Assembly (NCBI GenBank): GCA_015296085.1
Contig: DVDT01000063.1
Coordinates: 62,001 to 126,000, forward strand
DNA length: 64,000 nucleotides
Reading direction: 5' to 3'
From: Trichormus sp. M33_DOE_039
GTDB taxonomy: Bacteria; Cyanobacteriota; Cyanobacteriia; Cyanobacteriales; Nostocaceae
In this document: positions 25,730 through 33,512 of the stretch, one piece after another
How the letters are laid out: each line of letters begins with the position of its first letter
How positions within the stretch are numbered: the stretch's first letter is position 1
Position numbers and translations under genes: made by a program
The notes under the pieces: generated by a model
What the model was told of the DNA's origin: nothing
The model's input: the letters and a program-made list of their open reading frames with translations, nothing else
The model's database searches: none

Positions 25730-27046
25730 ATGCAATTATCAAGACGTAAATTTTTTACATTAGCGGGTGCAAGTGCGGCGGGTACCGTACTGGCTTCTCC
25801 CTTAGAAGGTCTGATTGCTAGAAAAGCTTTTGGCCAAGTTGCTAGTAGAGGATATGGTTCTCTTGTGCGAGATCCCAATGGATTGTTAGATTTACCACCT
25901 GGATTTAGTTATACAACTTTCTCTCGCACCAACGACCTAATGAGTGATGGTTCTAGAGTGCCTGGCTCTCACGATGGGATGGCTGCTTTTGCTGGTCCTA
26001 GAAACACAATCATCCTGGTGCGTAACCACGAACTTGGAGCGGGTTTAACTGGGTTACGCGCACAAGTACCAGAACCGTACGATGCTATTGCTAGAGGTGG
26101 TACAACAACTCTGGTTGTTAATCAAAATGGTCAGTTAATCAAACACTTTGCTTCTCTCGGTGGAACTATTCGTAACTGTGCAGGTGGCCCAACACCTTGG
26201 GGTTCATGGATTACCTGCGAAGAAAACGTAGATATTCCCAATGGAAGTAATGGCTTGACCAAGCCACACGGCTACAACTTTGAAGTTCCAGCTAATGCTA
26301 CTTCTCCTGTGAAGCCTGTGCCTTTAGTTGATATGGGACGTTTTAATCATGAGGCTGTGGCTGTAGATCCCAAAACTGGGATTGTATATGAGACAGAAGA
26401 TAGCGGCAGTAGTCTCTTCTACCGTTTTATCCCAAGAGTGGCAGGCAGATTAGCAGAAGGTGGGACTCTTCAAGCTCTGAGAATCATAGGTCAACCAGAA
26501 GTCAACACCTCAACTAGTGGTTTTGCACCCTTCCAAAAATTCCCTGTAGATTGGGTAACTATTCCTGAGCCAAACCCAACTACTGTAGATAACGTGAGAG
26601 TGCAAGGACGCAACTTGGGCGCAGCTCGTTTTGCTCGTGGAGAAGGCATTTGGTATAACCATAACAAAACTACTGGTAAGAGCGAACTCTACTTCGTTTC
26701 TACAAGCGGTGGTGCAATTGGTGCTGGTCAAGTCTGGCTTTATATCCCCGAAGATGAGACCATCGAACTGTTTGTAGAGTCTACATCTAGAGAAGAACTG
26801 GAAGCTCCTGACAATATAGTTGTTGCACCTTTTGGTGATCTCATTCTCTGTGAAGATGGTGGTAGTGGTAACTACCTAAGAGGTGTAACACCTGATGGAA
26901 AACTCTATGATTTTGCATTCAACGCCTTAAATGGCAGCGAATTTTGTGGAGCTTGCTTCTCACCTGACGGTAAGATTATGTTTGTGAATATCCAAAGCCC
27001 TGGTATTACCCTGGCTATCACAGGCCCTTGGCATACAAAGGCTTAG
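25730..27046 (+). CDS. PhoX-family (DUF839) phosphatase, Tat-exported
   Basis: A 438-residue protein with a twin-arginine signal (SRRKFFTLAGASAAGTV, arginines at 5-6), so it is exported folded with its cofactor. The PhoX pattern is seen in ILVRNHELG, in NCAGGPTPWGSWITCEENV with its two cysteines, in RFNHEAVAVDPKTGIVYETED, and in the C-terminal GACFSPDGKIMFVNIQSPG. PhoX enzymes are calcium- and iron-dependent alkaline phosphatases that free phosphate from organic esters outside the plasma membrane. It is shorter than the largest PhoX forms, so enzymatic activity is inferred from family, not proven. It ends at a HIP1-built hairpin shared with the next gene. Confidence 0.85.
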   Translation: MQLSRRKFFTLAGASAAGTVLASPLEGLIARKAFGQVASRGYGSLVRDPNGLLDLPPGFSYTTFSRTNDLMSDGSRVPGSHDGMAAFAGPRNTIILVRNHELGAGLTGLRAQVPEPYDAIARGGTTTLVVNQNGQLIKHFASLGGTIRNCAGGPTPWGSWITCEENVDIPNGSNGLTKPHGYNFEVPANATSPVKPVPLVDMGRFNHEAVAVDPKTGIVYETEDSGSSLFYRFIPRVAGRLAEGGTLQALRIIGQPEVNTSTSGFAPFQKFPVDWVTIPEPNPTTVDNVRVQGRNLGAARFARGEGIWYNHNKTTGKSELYFVSTSGGAIGAGQVWLYIPEDETIELFVESTSREELEAPDNIVVAPFGDLILCEDGGSGNYLRGVTPDGKLYDFAFNALNGSEFCGACFSPDGKIMFVNIQSPGITLAITGPWHTKA

Positions 27047-27085
27047 TGATGATTTTGAAATTTTACTATCCTTGTAACCCTAACT

Positions 27086-27129
27086 GAAAAAAGCGATCGC
27101 CTACTAGCTTAAAATCAGGCGATCGCTTT
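27086..27129. terminator. Bidirectional hairpin built from two HIP1 sites
   Basis: AAAGCGATCGCCT (27090-27102) and AGGCGATCGCTTT (27117-27129) form a perfect 13-base stem with a 14-base loop. Each arm contains GCGATCGC. It lies between the ends of the convergent PhoX-like and Uma2 genes and directly abuts the Uma2 stop codon (27130-27132). Confidence 0.7.
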
Positions 27130-27717
27130 CTATTGATTGCCAATCACTGGTGGTAACATATCTAAAACCAGAATCTCTACATCAGGAAAATTTAAGGGTG
27201 CGATCGCTCCATCTTCTGCCAAAATTAATTTACTTTGGTAGCCTTCTGGACTGGGTTTACGGAAAACGTACAATTGACGGCTAACTATATCTAACACCCA
27301 ATAATCTTGAATGCTCGCCTGCGAATAAGCTTGGGCTTTAATTTCACAATCTAGCTTGAGGCTGCTATCTGCTACCTCAATAATTAGATACACTTCAGAA
27401 GGTGTAGGATGGTGATCTGCGTAGTCTAATGGGTCTATTTTGACAACCGCAACATCCGGTTCTGGTTCAGACCGTTCATTCAAATGAATTGGATCTTGAA
27501 TAGATACCCAAGCACGATTTCCTAGCTTATTTTTGATTAAATAGTCTGTTCTGCCTACTGCTGACCGATGGGCTGTTCCTTTGGCAATCATCCAAATAAT
27601 CTTTCCTTCTAAAAGTTCTACTCTTTCCTCTGCACCAAAAATCCCAGCCTCAGCCATCCGATGGTATTCTTCTACTGTCCAGAGGCGAAGTTTTAATGTG
27701 GTTTCTGTGTCTTGCAT
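27130..27717 (-). CDS. Uma2-family endonuclease-like protein
   Basis: A 195-residue protein of the Uma2/DUF820 family, which has a PD-(D/E)XK nuclease fold and is greatly expanded in cyanobacteria. The start of the fold is WTVEEYHRMAEAGIFGAEER, the active-site aspartate is in EPDVAVV, and the E-x-K-like part is LIIEVADSSLKLDCEIKAQA. The ATG at 27717 (MQDTETT) is preferred over an upstream ATG at 27777, which adds an uncharged 20-residue leader. A second Uma2 gene lies 77 bases upstream on the same strand. Confidence 0.85.
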   Translation of the reverse strand: MQDTETTLKLRLWTVEEYHRMAEAGIFGAEERVELLEGKIIWMIAKGTAHRSAVGRTDYLIKNKLGNRAWVSIQDPIHLNERSEPEPDVAVVKIDPLDYADHHPTPSEVYLIIEVADSSLKLDCEIKAQAYSQASIQDYWVLDIVSRQLYVFRKPSPEGYQSKLILAEDGAIAPLNFPDVEILVLDMLPPVIGNQ

Positions 27718-27794
27718 AAGTTTTTGCCTGTGGAGAAAATTTGATATTTGATTATCTCTAACTTGACATATAAACAATAATATGTATCTTAAAG

Positions 27795-28376
27795 TTAAGA
27801 TTTTTCCACTGCATTAAAGATTTGGGAAACTTGCAGATTTAGCTGATTAAATTGGGGAGAGACAACTAAATCATCACCAGCAAAGTTACCAAATTCTGTA
27901 TAAGTATTACTAGTTAATTCTAAAACTAAAACAGTCTGCGCCTCTGGATCAACAATCCAATACTCAGGAATGCCACAATCTTGATACTGTACCCGCTTGG
28001 CGATGAAATCTCTATGGCGTTGTAATTCCCCAGGGCTAACCACTTCTATTACCAGTAGAGGAGGTAGCATCGTCAGGCGAATAGTATTACGCTGTACTAA
28101 TTGTTGAATATGTTCTTCACGAAGAATAGTTAAGTCAGAGTAACGGTTTCTGGGTTCGCCTCTGACTTCTAGTTCTAAACCATGCCCCCGCACTCGATCA
28201 ATCCCAATCAGCAATGCAAAAATGAGAAACAGACGATTGGCAATCTGAACGTTAATTCCTGATTCTGGGGGCATTTCGATTAATTCGCCATTAAATAGCT
28301 CATAGAGTTTATCTGTACCATCATCATAGGATAGGTATTCTTCAAAACTTTGAAATTGATGTTTAACCTGTAGCAT
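27795..28376 (-). CDS. Uma2-family endonuclease-like protein
   Basis: A 193-residue Uma2/DUF820 protein with SFEEYLSYDDGTDKLYELFN at the start, ELIEMPPESGINVQIANRL, the acidic RYSDLTIL and the catalytic-type LLVIEVVSPGELQRHRDFIAKRVQYQDCG. The closing IPEYWIVDPEAQTVLVLEL is typical. It is only distantly similar to the Uma2 gene downstream, so the tandem is an old pair. The biological role of Uma2 proteins in cyanobacteria is not established. Confidence 0.85.
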   Translation of the reverse strand: MLQVKHQFQSFEEYLSYDDGTDKLYELFNGELIEMPPESGINVQIANRLFLIFALLIGIDRVRGHGLELEVRGEPRNRYSDLTILREEHIQQLVQRNTIRLTMLPPLLVIEVVSPGELQRHRDFIAKRVQYQDCGIPEYWIVDPEAQTVLVLELTSNTYTEFGNFAGDDLVVSPQFNQLNLQVSQIFNAVEKS

Positions 28377-28434
28377 CAGATTTTCTCCATGAGCAGAGGC
28401 TATGCACGAGATATCTACCTTCTATTATGGTTGT

Positions 28435-29187
28435 TTATTGTCTGACAATTTGAATTTCATCAAGTCTGTTGATCACTACATCCGCACCTTTAACGTTATC
28501 TGGTTTTCCAATCCAAGTAATCCCAACACAACCTGCGGCTTTAGCATTACGAGCCATTTGCATATCACCAACAGAATCACCCACCATCAAAGTATGGTCT
28601 GGTTCTACACCCAACACTTGACAAGCTTGCATAAATAAAGCTGGATCTGGTTTACTTAGTCCCCCATCTACACCTATTTGAGCTTCGATATAATCACTTA
28701 ATTGATATCGTGCTACAAATTCTCTAACTTCTGCTGTTGTAGCTGCGGATAAAATACCCAGTTTCAATCCTGCGGAGGAAAGATGCTGCAAAATCTCTAG
28801 AGTACCTGGGAATAGAAGCGCAGGAGTTGCGTTAGTATATTTTTCGGCTTCATCTAAAGATTGACGAGCTATTTTTAAAGATTCAAACCATCCTCTACCT
28901 GTTTCAGCAATATAGGCGGCGGTGGCAATTTCTGTTTCTCGGCGGCTGGCTACCGCCATTAAACCAGTATGATCCAAACTATCACCGTTAATTCCAAAAG
29001 CCATCAACAACGGTTCGCCAATTCCAGGAATTTGAGCATCGATTAACCGAGCAGCTTTTTGTCCGAGCGATCGCAAATAAACTTCCGAGTCTTCTAAAGT
29101 ACCATTTTTATCAAAGAAAACTGCTTTAATATTCTCAAATTTGACGTTTTTACATTGAATACTTACCACAATATCCTCCCTGATCAA
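28435..29187 (-). CDS. HAD-superfamily hydrolase with a variant motif I
   Basis: A 250-residue HAD protein. Motif I is FFDKNGTLED (D26), motif II is the LGILSAATT region, motif III is the lysine in LSKPDPALF, and motif IV is MVGDSVGDMQMA. The cap is the helical type between motifs I and II. Phosphatases normally have DxDGT; here the second aspartate is asparagine (N28, codon AAT), which would remove the usual general acid/base. It may be a non-phosphatase HAD, a slow enzyme or a binding protein. It lies between the rps1-like gene and the Uma2 genes on the minus strand. Confidence 0.85.
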   Translation of the reverse strand: MIREDIVVSIQCKNVKFENIKAVFFDKNGTLEDSEVYLRSLGQKAARLIDAQIPGIGEPLLMAFGINGDSLDHTGLMAVASRRETEIATAAYIAETGRGWFESLKIARQSLDEAEKYTNATPALLFPGTLEILQHLSSAGLKLGILSAATTAEVREFVARYQLSDYIEAQIGVDGGLSKPDPALFMQACQVLGVEPDHTLMVGDSVGDMQMARNAKAAGCVGITWIGKPDNVKGADVVINRLDEIQIVRQ

Positions 29188-29204
29188 AATTTTTTATTCA
29201 AACA

Positions 29205-29231
29205 TAAAAAAAGAGGGGTTTTCCCTCTTTT
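29205..29231 (-). terminator. Terminator of the S1-domain gene
   Basis: AAAAGAGGG and CCCTCTTTT form a 9-base stem with loop GTTTT. On the minus strand the hairpin ends in a run of seven T, 36 bases past the stop of the S1-domain gene: a standard factor-independent terminator. Confidence 0.85.
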
Positions 29232-29266
29232 CTCAATGCTTTAATGTTTTGAATTAAAGTAGTTTA

Positions 29267-30286
29267 TTATTCTTCAATCGCTGCTGGAATTTCTTCCACT
29301 AATTCTTCTGTTTCGGTAGCTGCTGGAATTTCTTCTTCAACTGCACTGACATCCTCTACATCTTCTGTTGGTAGAGTAATACCTTGCTGTTTAGCAAGCA
29401 TTTGTTCTCTGTACTTAGCTGCCATTTCCTCGGCTTTATCATAAACCAAATCACGGTTTTTAATCATATCACCGGGTTCTGGCTCTAATTGCTTGGTAGA
29501 CAGAGAAATTCTGCCTCTTTCTGCATCTAAGTCAATGATCATGACTTTGACTTCATCATTCACATTGAAGACGCTATGGGGAGTATCAATATGTTCGTGG
29601 GAAATTTCTGAAATGTGTAACAAGCCGCTAACACCACCGATATCGATAAATGCACCGTAAGGCTTGATACCGCGAACTGTACCAATTACAACTTCGCCCA
29701 CCTCTAGGCGATTCATCTTCCGCTCAACTAACGCCCGGCGATGAGACAGAACTAGGCGGTTACGCTCTTCGTCTACTTCCAGGAATTTTAAAGGTAGTTC
29801 TTCGCCCACTAAATCTTCTTTAGGCTTGCGGGTGCTGATATGAGAGCCAGGGATAAATCCACGTAAACCCTCAATTCTAACTAATGCGCCCCCGCGGTTG
29901 GTAGCGAACACACCCGAACGTACTGTGGCATCTTCTGCTTGTAGCTGTCTAACACGCTCCCAAGCACGCATATATTCAATCCGACGGATGGAAAGGGTCA
30001 GCTGTCCATCTTCATTCTCATCTGTCAGGATGAAAAATTCTCTAGTTTCGTTGGATTGTAAAACTTCTTCCGGGGCATCAACCCGGTTTATAGACATTTC
30101 TTGTATAGGTATATATGCTGCTGTTTTAGCACCAATGTCAATCAGAGCGCCACGCGGTTCTATACTAAAAACTGTACCTGGTACGATATCTCCGGGGCTA
30201 AAATGATAATCGTACTTATCTAAGAGGGCAGCAAAATCTTCGTGAGTAAATCCAATTTCTGTAGCGGTTAAGTTCTGATTGACCAT
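29267..30286 (-). CDS. 30S ribosomal protein S1 homologue (S1 RNA-binding repeats)
   Basis: A 339-residue protein with three S1 domains: about 33-100 (GDIVPGTVFSIEPRGALIDI), 115-180 (VRSGVFATNRGGALVRIEG, a diverged one) and 195-265 (GEVVIGTVRGIKPYGAFIDI). The layout is that of the cyanobacterial and chloroplast three-domain S1, which binds mRNA and the 30S subunit. After the last domain comes a Glu-rich tail (about 300-339) with repeated EEIPAA units. It is monocistronic with its own terminator. Confidence 0.9.
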   Translation of the reverse strand: MVNQNLTATEIGFTHEDFAALLDKYDYHFSPGDIVPGTVFSIEPRGALIDIGAKTAAYIPIQEMSINRVDAPEEVLQSNETREFFILTDENEDGQLTLSIRRIEYMRAWERVRQLQAEDATVRSGVFATNRGGALVRIEGLRGFIPGSHISTRKPKEDLVGEELPLKFLEVDEERNRLVLSHRRALVERKMNRLEVGEVVIGTVRGIKPYGAFIDIGGVSGLLHISEISHEHIDTPHSVFNVNDEVKVMIIDLDAERGRISLSTKQLEPEPGDMIKNRDLVYDKAEEMAAKYREQMLAKQQGITLPTEDVEDVSAVEEEIPAATETEELVEEIPAAIEE

Positions 30287-30730
30287 GCTGATTTGTTCCT
30301 GGTTCTAGTCTCCGTAAAGGTTATGCCATAATAGCGATATGTATGCAACTGCCTAATTCGGTAGTGTACACTTAATTATCTTTCAATCCTAGCGCAGAAA
30401 AGCTAGTGTTAACACACATCAACTTCCAGACAGATAATTATATCATAAATATCTGTACCAGGTAAAATTAACAGAAATCAGGAATTCAGAACTCTCAACA
30501 CTTGGCAGATGAATAGCTAAATCTGAGAAGAAGTCAGATTCGGTGTTTTGCAAGTTCCCACAAAAATATGATTTTGTTGACTGCCTTTGCTTGCTGTATT
30601 TTTCGGTTTACCATACATCCTTAAATATACAGTATGGAAATTGCTTACATAAAGTGTTTAATTGTGCAGCATTTTACGCAGCATTACAGTGTGGCAGTTC
30701 TAGAGTCTGACCTTGACCTAACTCTATCAA
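30287..30730. other. Intergenic region between the HopA1-family and S1 genes
   Basis: These 444 bases lie downstream of the HopA1-family gene and upstream of the S1 gene, both on the minus strand. They must contain the S1 promoter. A 33-codon minus-strand reading frame at 30517-30618 is the only sizeable small frame seen. No clear terminator hairpin for the HopA1 gene was found. Confidence 0.4.
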
Positions 30731-31834
30731 TTAATAAATATCTTCAGAGTTAGCATTTAAGTAAGCACGCTGCAAATCAATACCTAAAACAGAAAATTGT
30801 TCGATAATAGATTTCATCCTATCTTCAGGTGATTTACTTCCTTTTTCCCAGGATGTGAGCAGTCCATTAGCGACCATTTGACAACGGTTCATCCCAAAAC
30901 TTTCCTGAGTAGTTAATTTCTGGTCTACTTCTTCTGCTAATCCTAATCCTGGAGCTAGGTATTTGGTAAATAAAGGAACTTGTGGTTGGAAGTAGTTTTG
31001 GTGACTATTATATATACTTCGGATTACCGGACTAATAGTTTTATAATCTCTTTTATCGAAGTAGAGAACTCCTGAATCATAACGTCCATAATCGCCCGGA
31101 TTATACAAAACCTTAAAACTAAAAGGTATGAGTATTTCATTGAGTTGTTGGGATATTGCTTTCATGATCGCTATTGCACCTTCGCAAGTCAAATTCATAT
31201 AAATTCTGACTATGCTAGGACGAGTATCTAAATTTCGTGCATGATTTGTCCCTGCATCACCTACAGCCATATAAAAGCCTTTCAGCAACATATTTTTTGG
31301 CATTCGGATGGATACACTGTCACCTACAGCAGCATTCTGTTGTAAATTGGCAAGATGTTTTTTGCGTTCTATGTGCAATTTTAATCCTTTTTTAATAACA
31401 ACTAAACTCCCATCAATTTCCTCTTTGATAATCTGCCAATCCGCATCAAAATAACCTTTGCCATAGTTGTTGATATCGATGGACTGATAAAGGTCTGTAT
31501 CTATCTCTAAGAAAGCATTATTTTCTACATCTAAATGTTGGTTTTCTTGTTTTGGATCTAATGCTAATTTAGATTTTAGCGAGCCATTGTAGTAGATACC
31601 ATAAATATAAGTACGCAATTGTAAACTGAGATATTTCATCTGAGTTTCTTGTGGCATTTGATAAAAACATTCAACCATATGAGGCGCAAGTGCCAAGGGT
31701 TGATAATTAGGATGGCAGATAGAAAAATCAGAATGAATTTCAATTTGCTGGGCAATATCTTGTAAAACATTCATTAATGGGATATTTACATCCGCATTGT
31801 GGGAAATTAGGGAGAAATCACGTAGTTGCATCAT
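30731..31834 (-). CDS. HopA1-family protein (lanthipeptide/thioamitide lyase-like)
   Basis: A 367-residue protein of the T3SS effector HopA1 family. The family pattern is strong in the second half: GFYMAVGDA near 186-194, RIYMNLTCEGAIAIMKAI at 210-227, FKVLYNPGDYGRYDSGVLYF at 240-259, and VPLFTKYLAPGLGLAEE followed by SFGMNRCQMVANGLL near 312-326. The first 100 residues are less conserved. In actinobacterial thioviridamide and class V lanthipeptide clusters a HopA1-like protein works with an APH-like kinase to remove phosphate from phospho-Ser/Thr. Here the kinase-type gene lies just upstream with a 17-base gap, so the same chemistry is inferred. It is not a secretion effector in this context. 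Confidence 0.85.
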   Translation of the reverse strand: MMQLRDFSLISHNADVNIPLMNVLQDIAQQIEIHSDFSICHPNYQPLALAPHMVECFYQMPQETQMKYLSLQLRTYIYGIYYNGSLKSKLALDPKQENQHLDVENNAFLEIDTDLYQSIDINNYGKGYFDADWQIIKEEIDGSLVVIKKGLKLHIERKKHLANLQQNAAVGDSVSIRMPKNMLLKGFYMAVGDAGTNHARNLDTRPSIVRIYMNLTCEGAIAIMKAISQQLNEILIPFSFKVLYNPGDYGRYDSGVLYFDKRDYKTISPVIRSIYNSHQNYFQPQVPLFTKYLAPGLGLAEEVDQKLTTQESFGMNRCQMVANGLLTSWEKGSKSPEDRMKSIIEQFSVLGIDLQRAYLNANSEDIY

Positions 31835-31851
31835 AATTTATATAAAATAAT

Positions 31852-33015
31852 TTAAGCGATCGCAGGTTGATTATGTACGAATTCATGAGCAGCAGTACCG
31901 AAGATTGTTGGTATTGATTGTTCGGGACGGCACAACAAACTTTTGGCGACTTGTAGTAAACAAATTCCAGTATTATCAAACGTACTTTGATAGTGAAGCA
32001 TGACCCGTATTTGTTGAATAAGGGCAAAACCTGCACATTGTATCAGTTGTTTAATAAAATCAGGTCTATCAAGCAATATTTCTGGGAATTGTTGCAGATA
32101 AGCTTTAGTTAAAGCAGCAATTGAAGGTTGAATTTCTTCTAAAGGTATCTTAGCTAATCTTAATGATTGTTCAATAGTTAGAGATTGGCTAAATAGTAAG
32201 CTATTTAACCAAATTAGCAGATAGCTACCAATGAGTTTGCCTAAGTCTAAGGCGGGATCTCCCCAAGTGGAGCGTTCCCAATCGATCAGACGAATCAAAT
32301 GTTGATTTGATACTTCTCTATTAGGAGAAATCAAAATGTTATTGAGCTTGAGATCATTATGTATAAAGCAGCAGGAATGAAGTGATGCAGCTAGATCTAT
32401 CACTGCTTTACCTAGTAGTTCATATCGCTGATAAAAGGCTAAGAACTTGAGAGCATCTGGAGGAGCGATCGCAAAAACTTCCGGTGTCACACGCTCCATC
32501 TTATTGATTAGGTAATCTACGGGTTTGCTGTAAACATTGGGAGGATATTTCGCTGAAAAAGCTTGATATTTTGGTTGATTATATGTTTCATGATGTATAT
32601 TACCAATTACTTTTCCAATCTCGGCAGCAATCGCTGGTGAAAATGTATGTTGTTTATTGTAAAATTTGCTTAAATCTTGATATTCATCTAGATATTGCAA
32701 GATAAGTATGGCGTTATCTTGATCGTAATGTAATAGTTTGCGTAAATATAGTTTTAGGTAGCTAAGTTCGGGAAAATACTGAATTAAATCTTGAATCTGC
32801 CATTCACCTAAAAATTCATTTTGTACAGTACCTGCTTGATTCGTTCTTTCTTGTTTAACCAGCAGTTTAGTGCCATTTGGTAAACTTAGTAATAGATTAA
32901 AGTTTTTTGCTGCGATCGCTTCAACTTCACTCGCAGCAGGATTGATTGGCTCATCTAAAAAACCATGCTCAAGTAAATAGTTGAAAACGTTCTGAGAATT
33001 CAATTTAATTTGCAT
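31852..33015 (-). CDS. APH-family phosphotransferase (partner of HopA1-family gene)
   Basis: A 387-residue kinase-fold protein of the aminoglycoside phosphotransferase/choline kinase superfamily. The ATP-lysine is likely K54 in KLLVKQE. The catalytic loop FIHNDLKLNNILIS has D221 with N225/N226 (the usual HxDxxxxN pattern), and LIRLIDWERSTWGDPALDLG holds the metal aspartate D245 in place of DFG. It is the first gene of a tight two-gene unit with the HopA1-family gene. By comparison with TvaC or LxmK-type kinases it may phosphorylate Ser/Thr of a peptide. Simple antibiotic or choline phosphorylation cannot be excluded from sequence alone. Confidence 0.85.
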   Translation of the reverse strand: MQIKLNSQNVFNYLLEHGFLDEPINPAASEVEAIAAKNFNLLLSLPNGTKLLVKQERTNQAGTVQNEFLGEWQIQDLIQYFPELSYLKLYLRKLLHYDQDNAILILQYLDEYQDLSKFYNKQHTFSPAIAAEIGKVIGNIHHETYNQPKYQAFSAKYPPNVYSKPVDYLINKMERVTPEVFAIAPPDALKFLAFYQRYELLGKAVIDLAASLHSCCFIHNDLKLNNILISPNREVSNQHLIRLIDWERSTWGDPALDLGKLIGSYLLIWLNSLLFSQSLTIEQSLRLAKIPLEEIQPSIAALTKAYLQQFPEILLDRPDFIKQLIQCAGFALIQQIRVMLHYQSTFDNTGICLLQVAKSLLCRPEQSIPTIFGTAAHEFVHNQPAIA

Positions 33016-33512
33016 ATGATGTGAATTTTATACTTAATACCGACGCTATTAATATGAAACAGTCTAGTGTAAGTAGTTAATCTATCTGCTCTTTGAGAGA
33101 GTATTATGAATAGGCGATGCTTTTTAAGCAAATTTTTGAGACTTAAATGTAACTTTTATGTCCTTAAAAAATGCGACGTATAAACTCAGGTGAGGGTGTA
33201 ATACCTTGGTGCAAAGATTTTTTCAATTGGTATAAATTTTTATCTTTCCCAAGTTCATGGTTAGTGATTTTGAGGTTAATCAACCTGAAATATCATTGAG
33301 TAATTCTGATTAGTAAAATAGACATAAAGAATGTATTTATGTCCCCAAAATTTTAGAAACTGAGAACAATCAATTCCAACAAGCACAAAAAAGCTGAAAC
33401 TCTCGATACAAGCAATGATCTACATGGAGTCTCAGCAAGAACTACTATTTATTAATTAAAATCTTCCGCAGACTTTTAGTTACATCTTTCCCTATGACTG
33501 TTCTACGTCCCT
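33016..33512. other. Spacer upstream of the kinase/HopA1 cassette
   Basis: These 497 AT-rich bases separate the AI-2E-type transporter gene from the kinase gene (both minus strand) and should hold the cassette promoter. Both strands were read for a precursor peptide; only frames of 10-25 codons without a clear ribosome-binding site were seen. No terminator-like stem stands out. Confidence 0.45.

Noticed and set aside
32460-32540. Alternative reading of the APH-fold protein as an antibiotic-resistance gene
   Set aside because: The tight linkage to a HopA1-family gene and the long atypical N-terminus fit peptide modification better, though it is not excluded.
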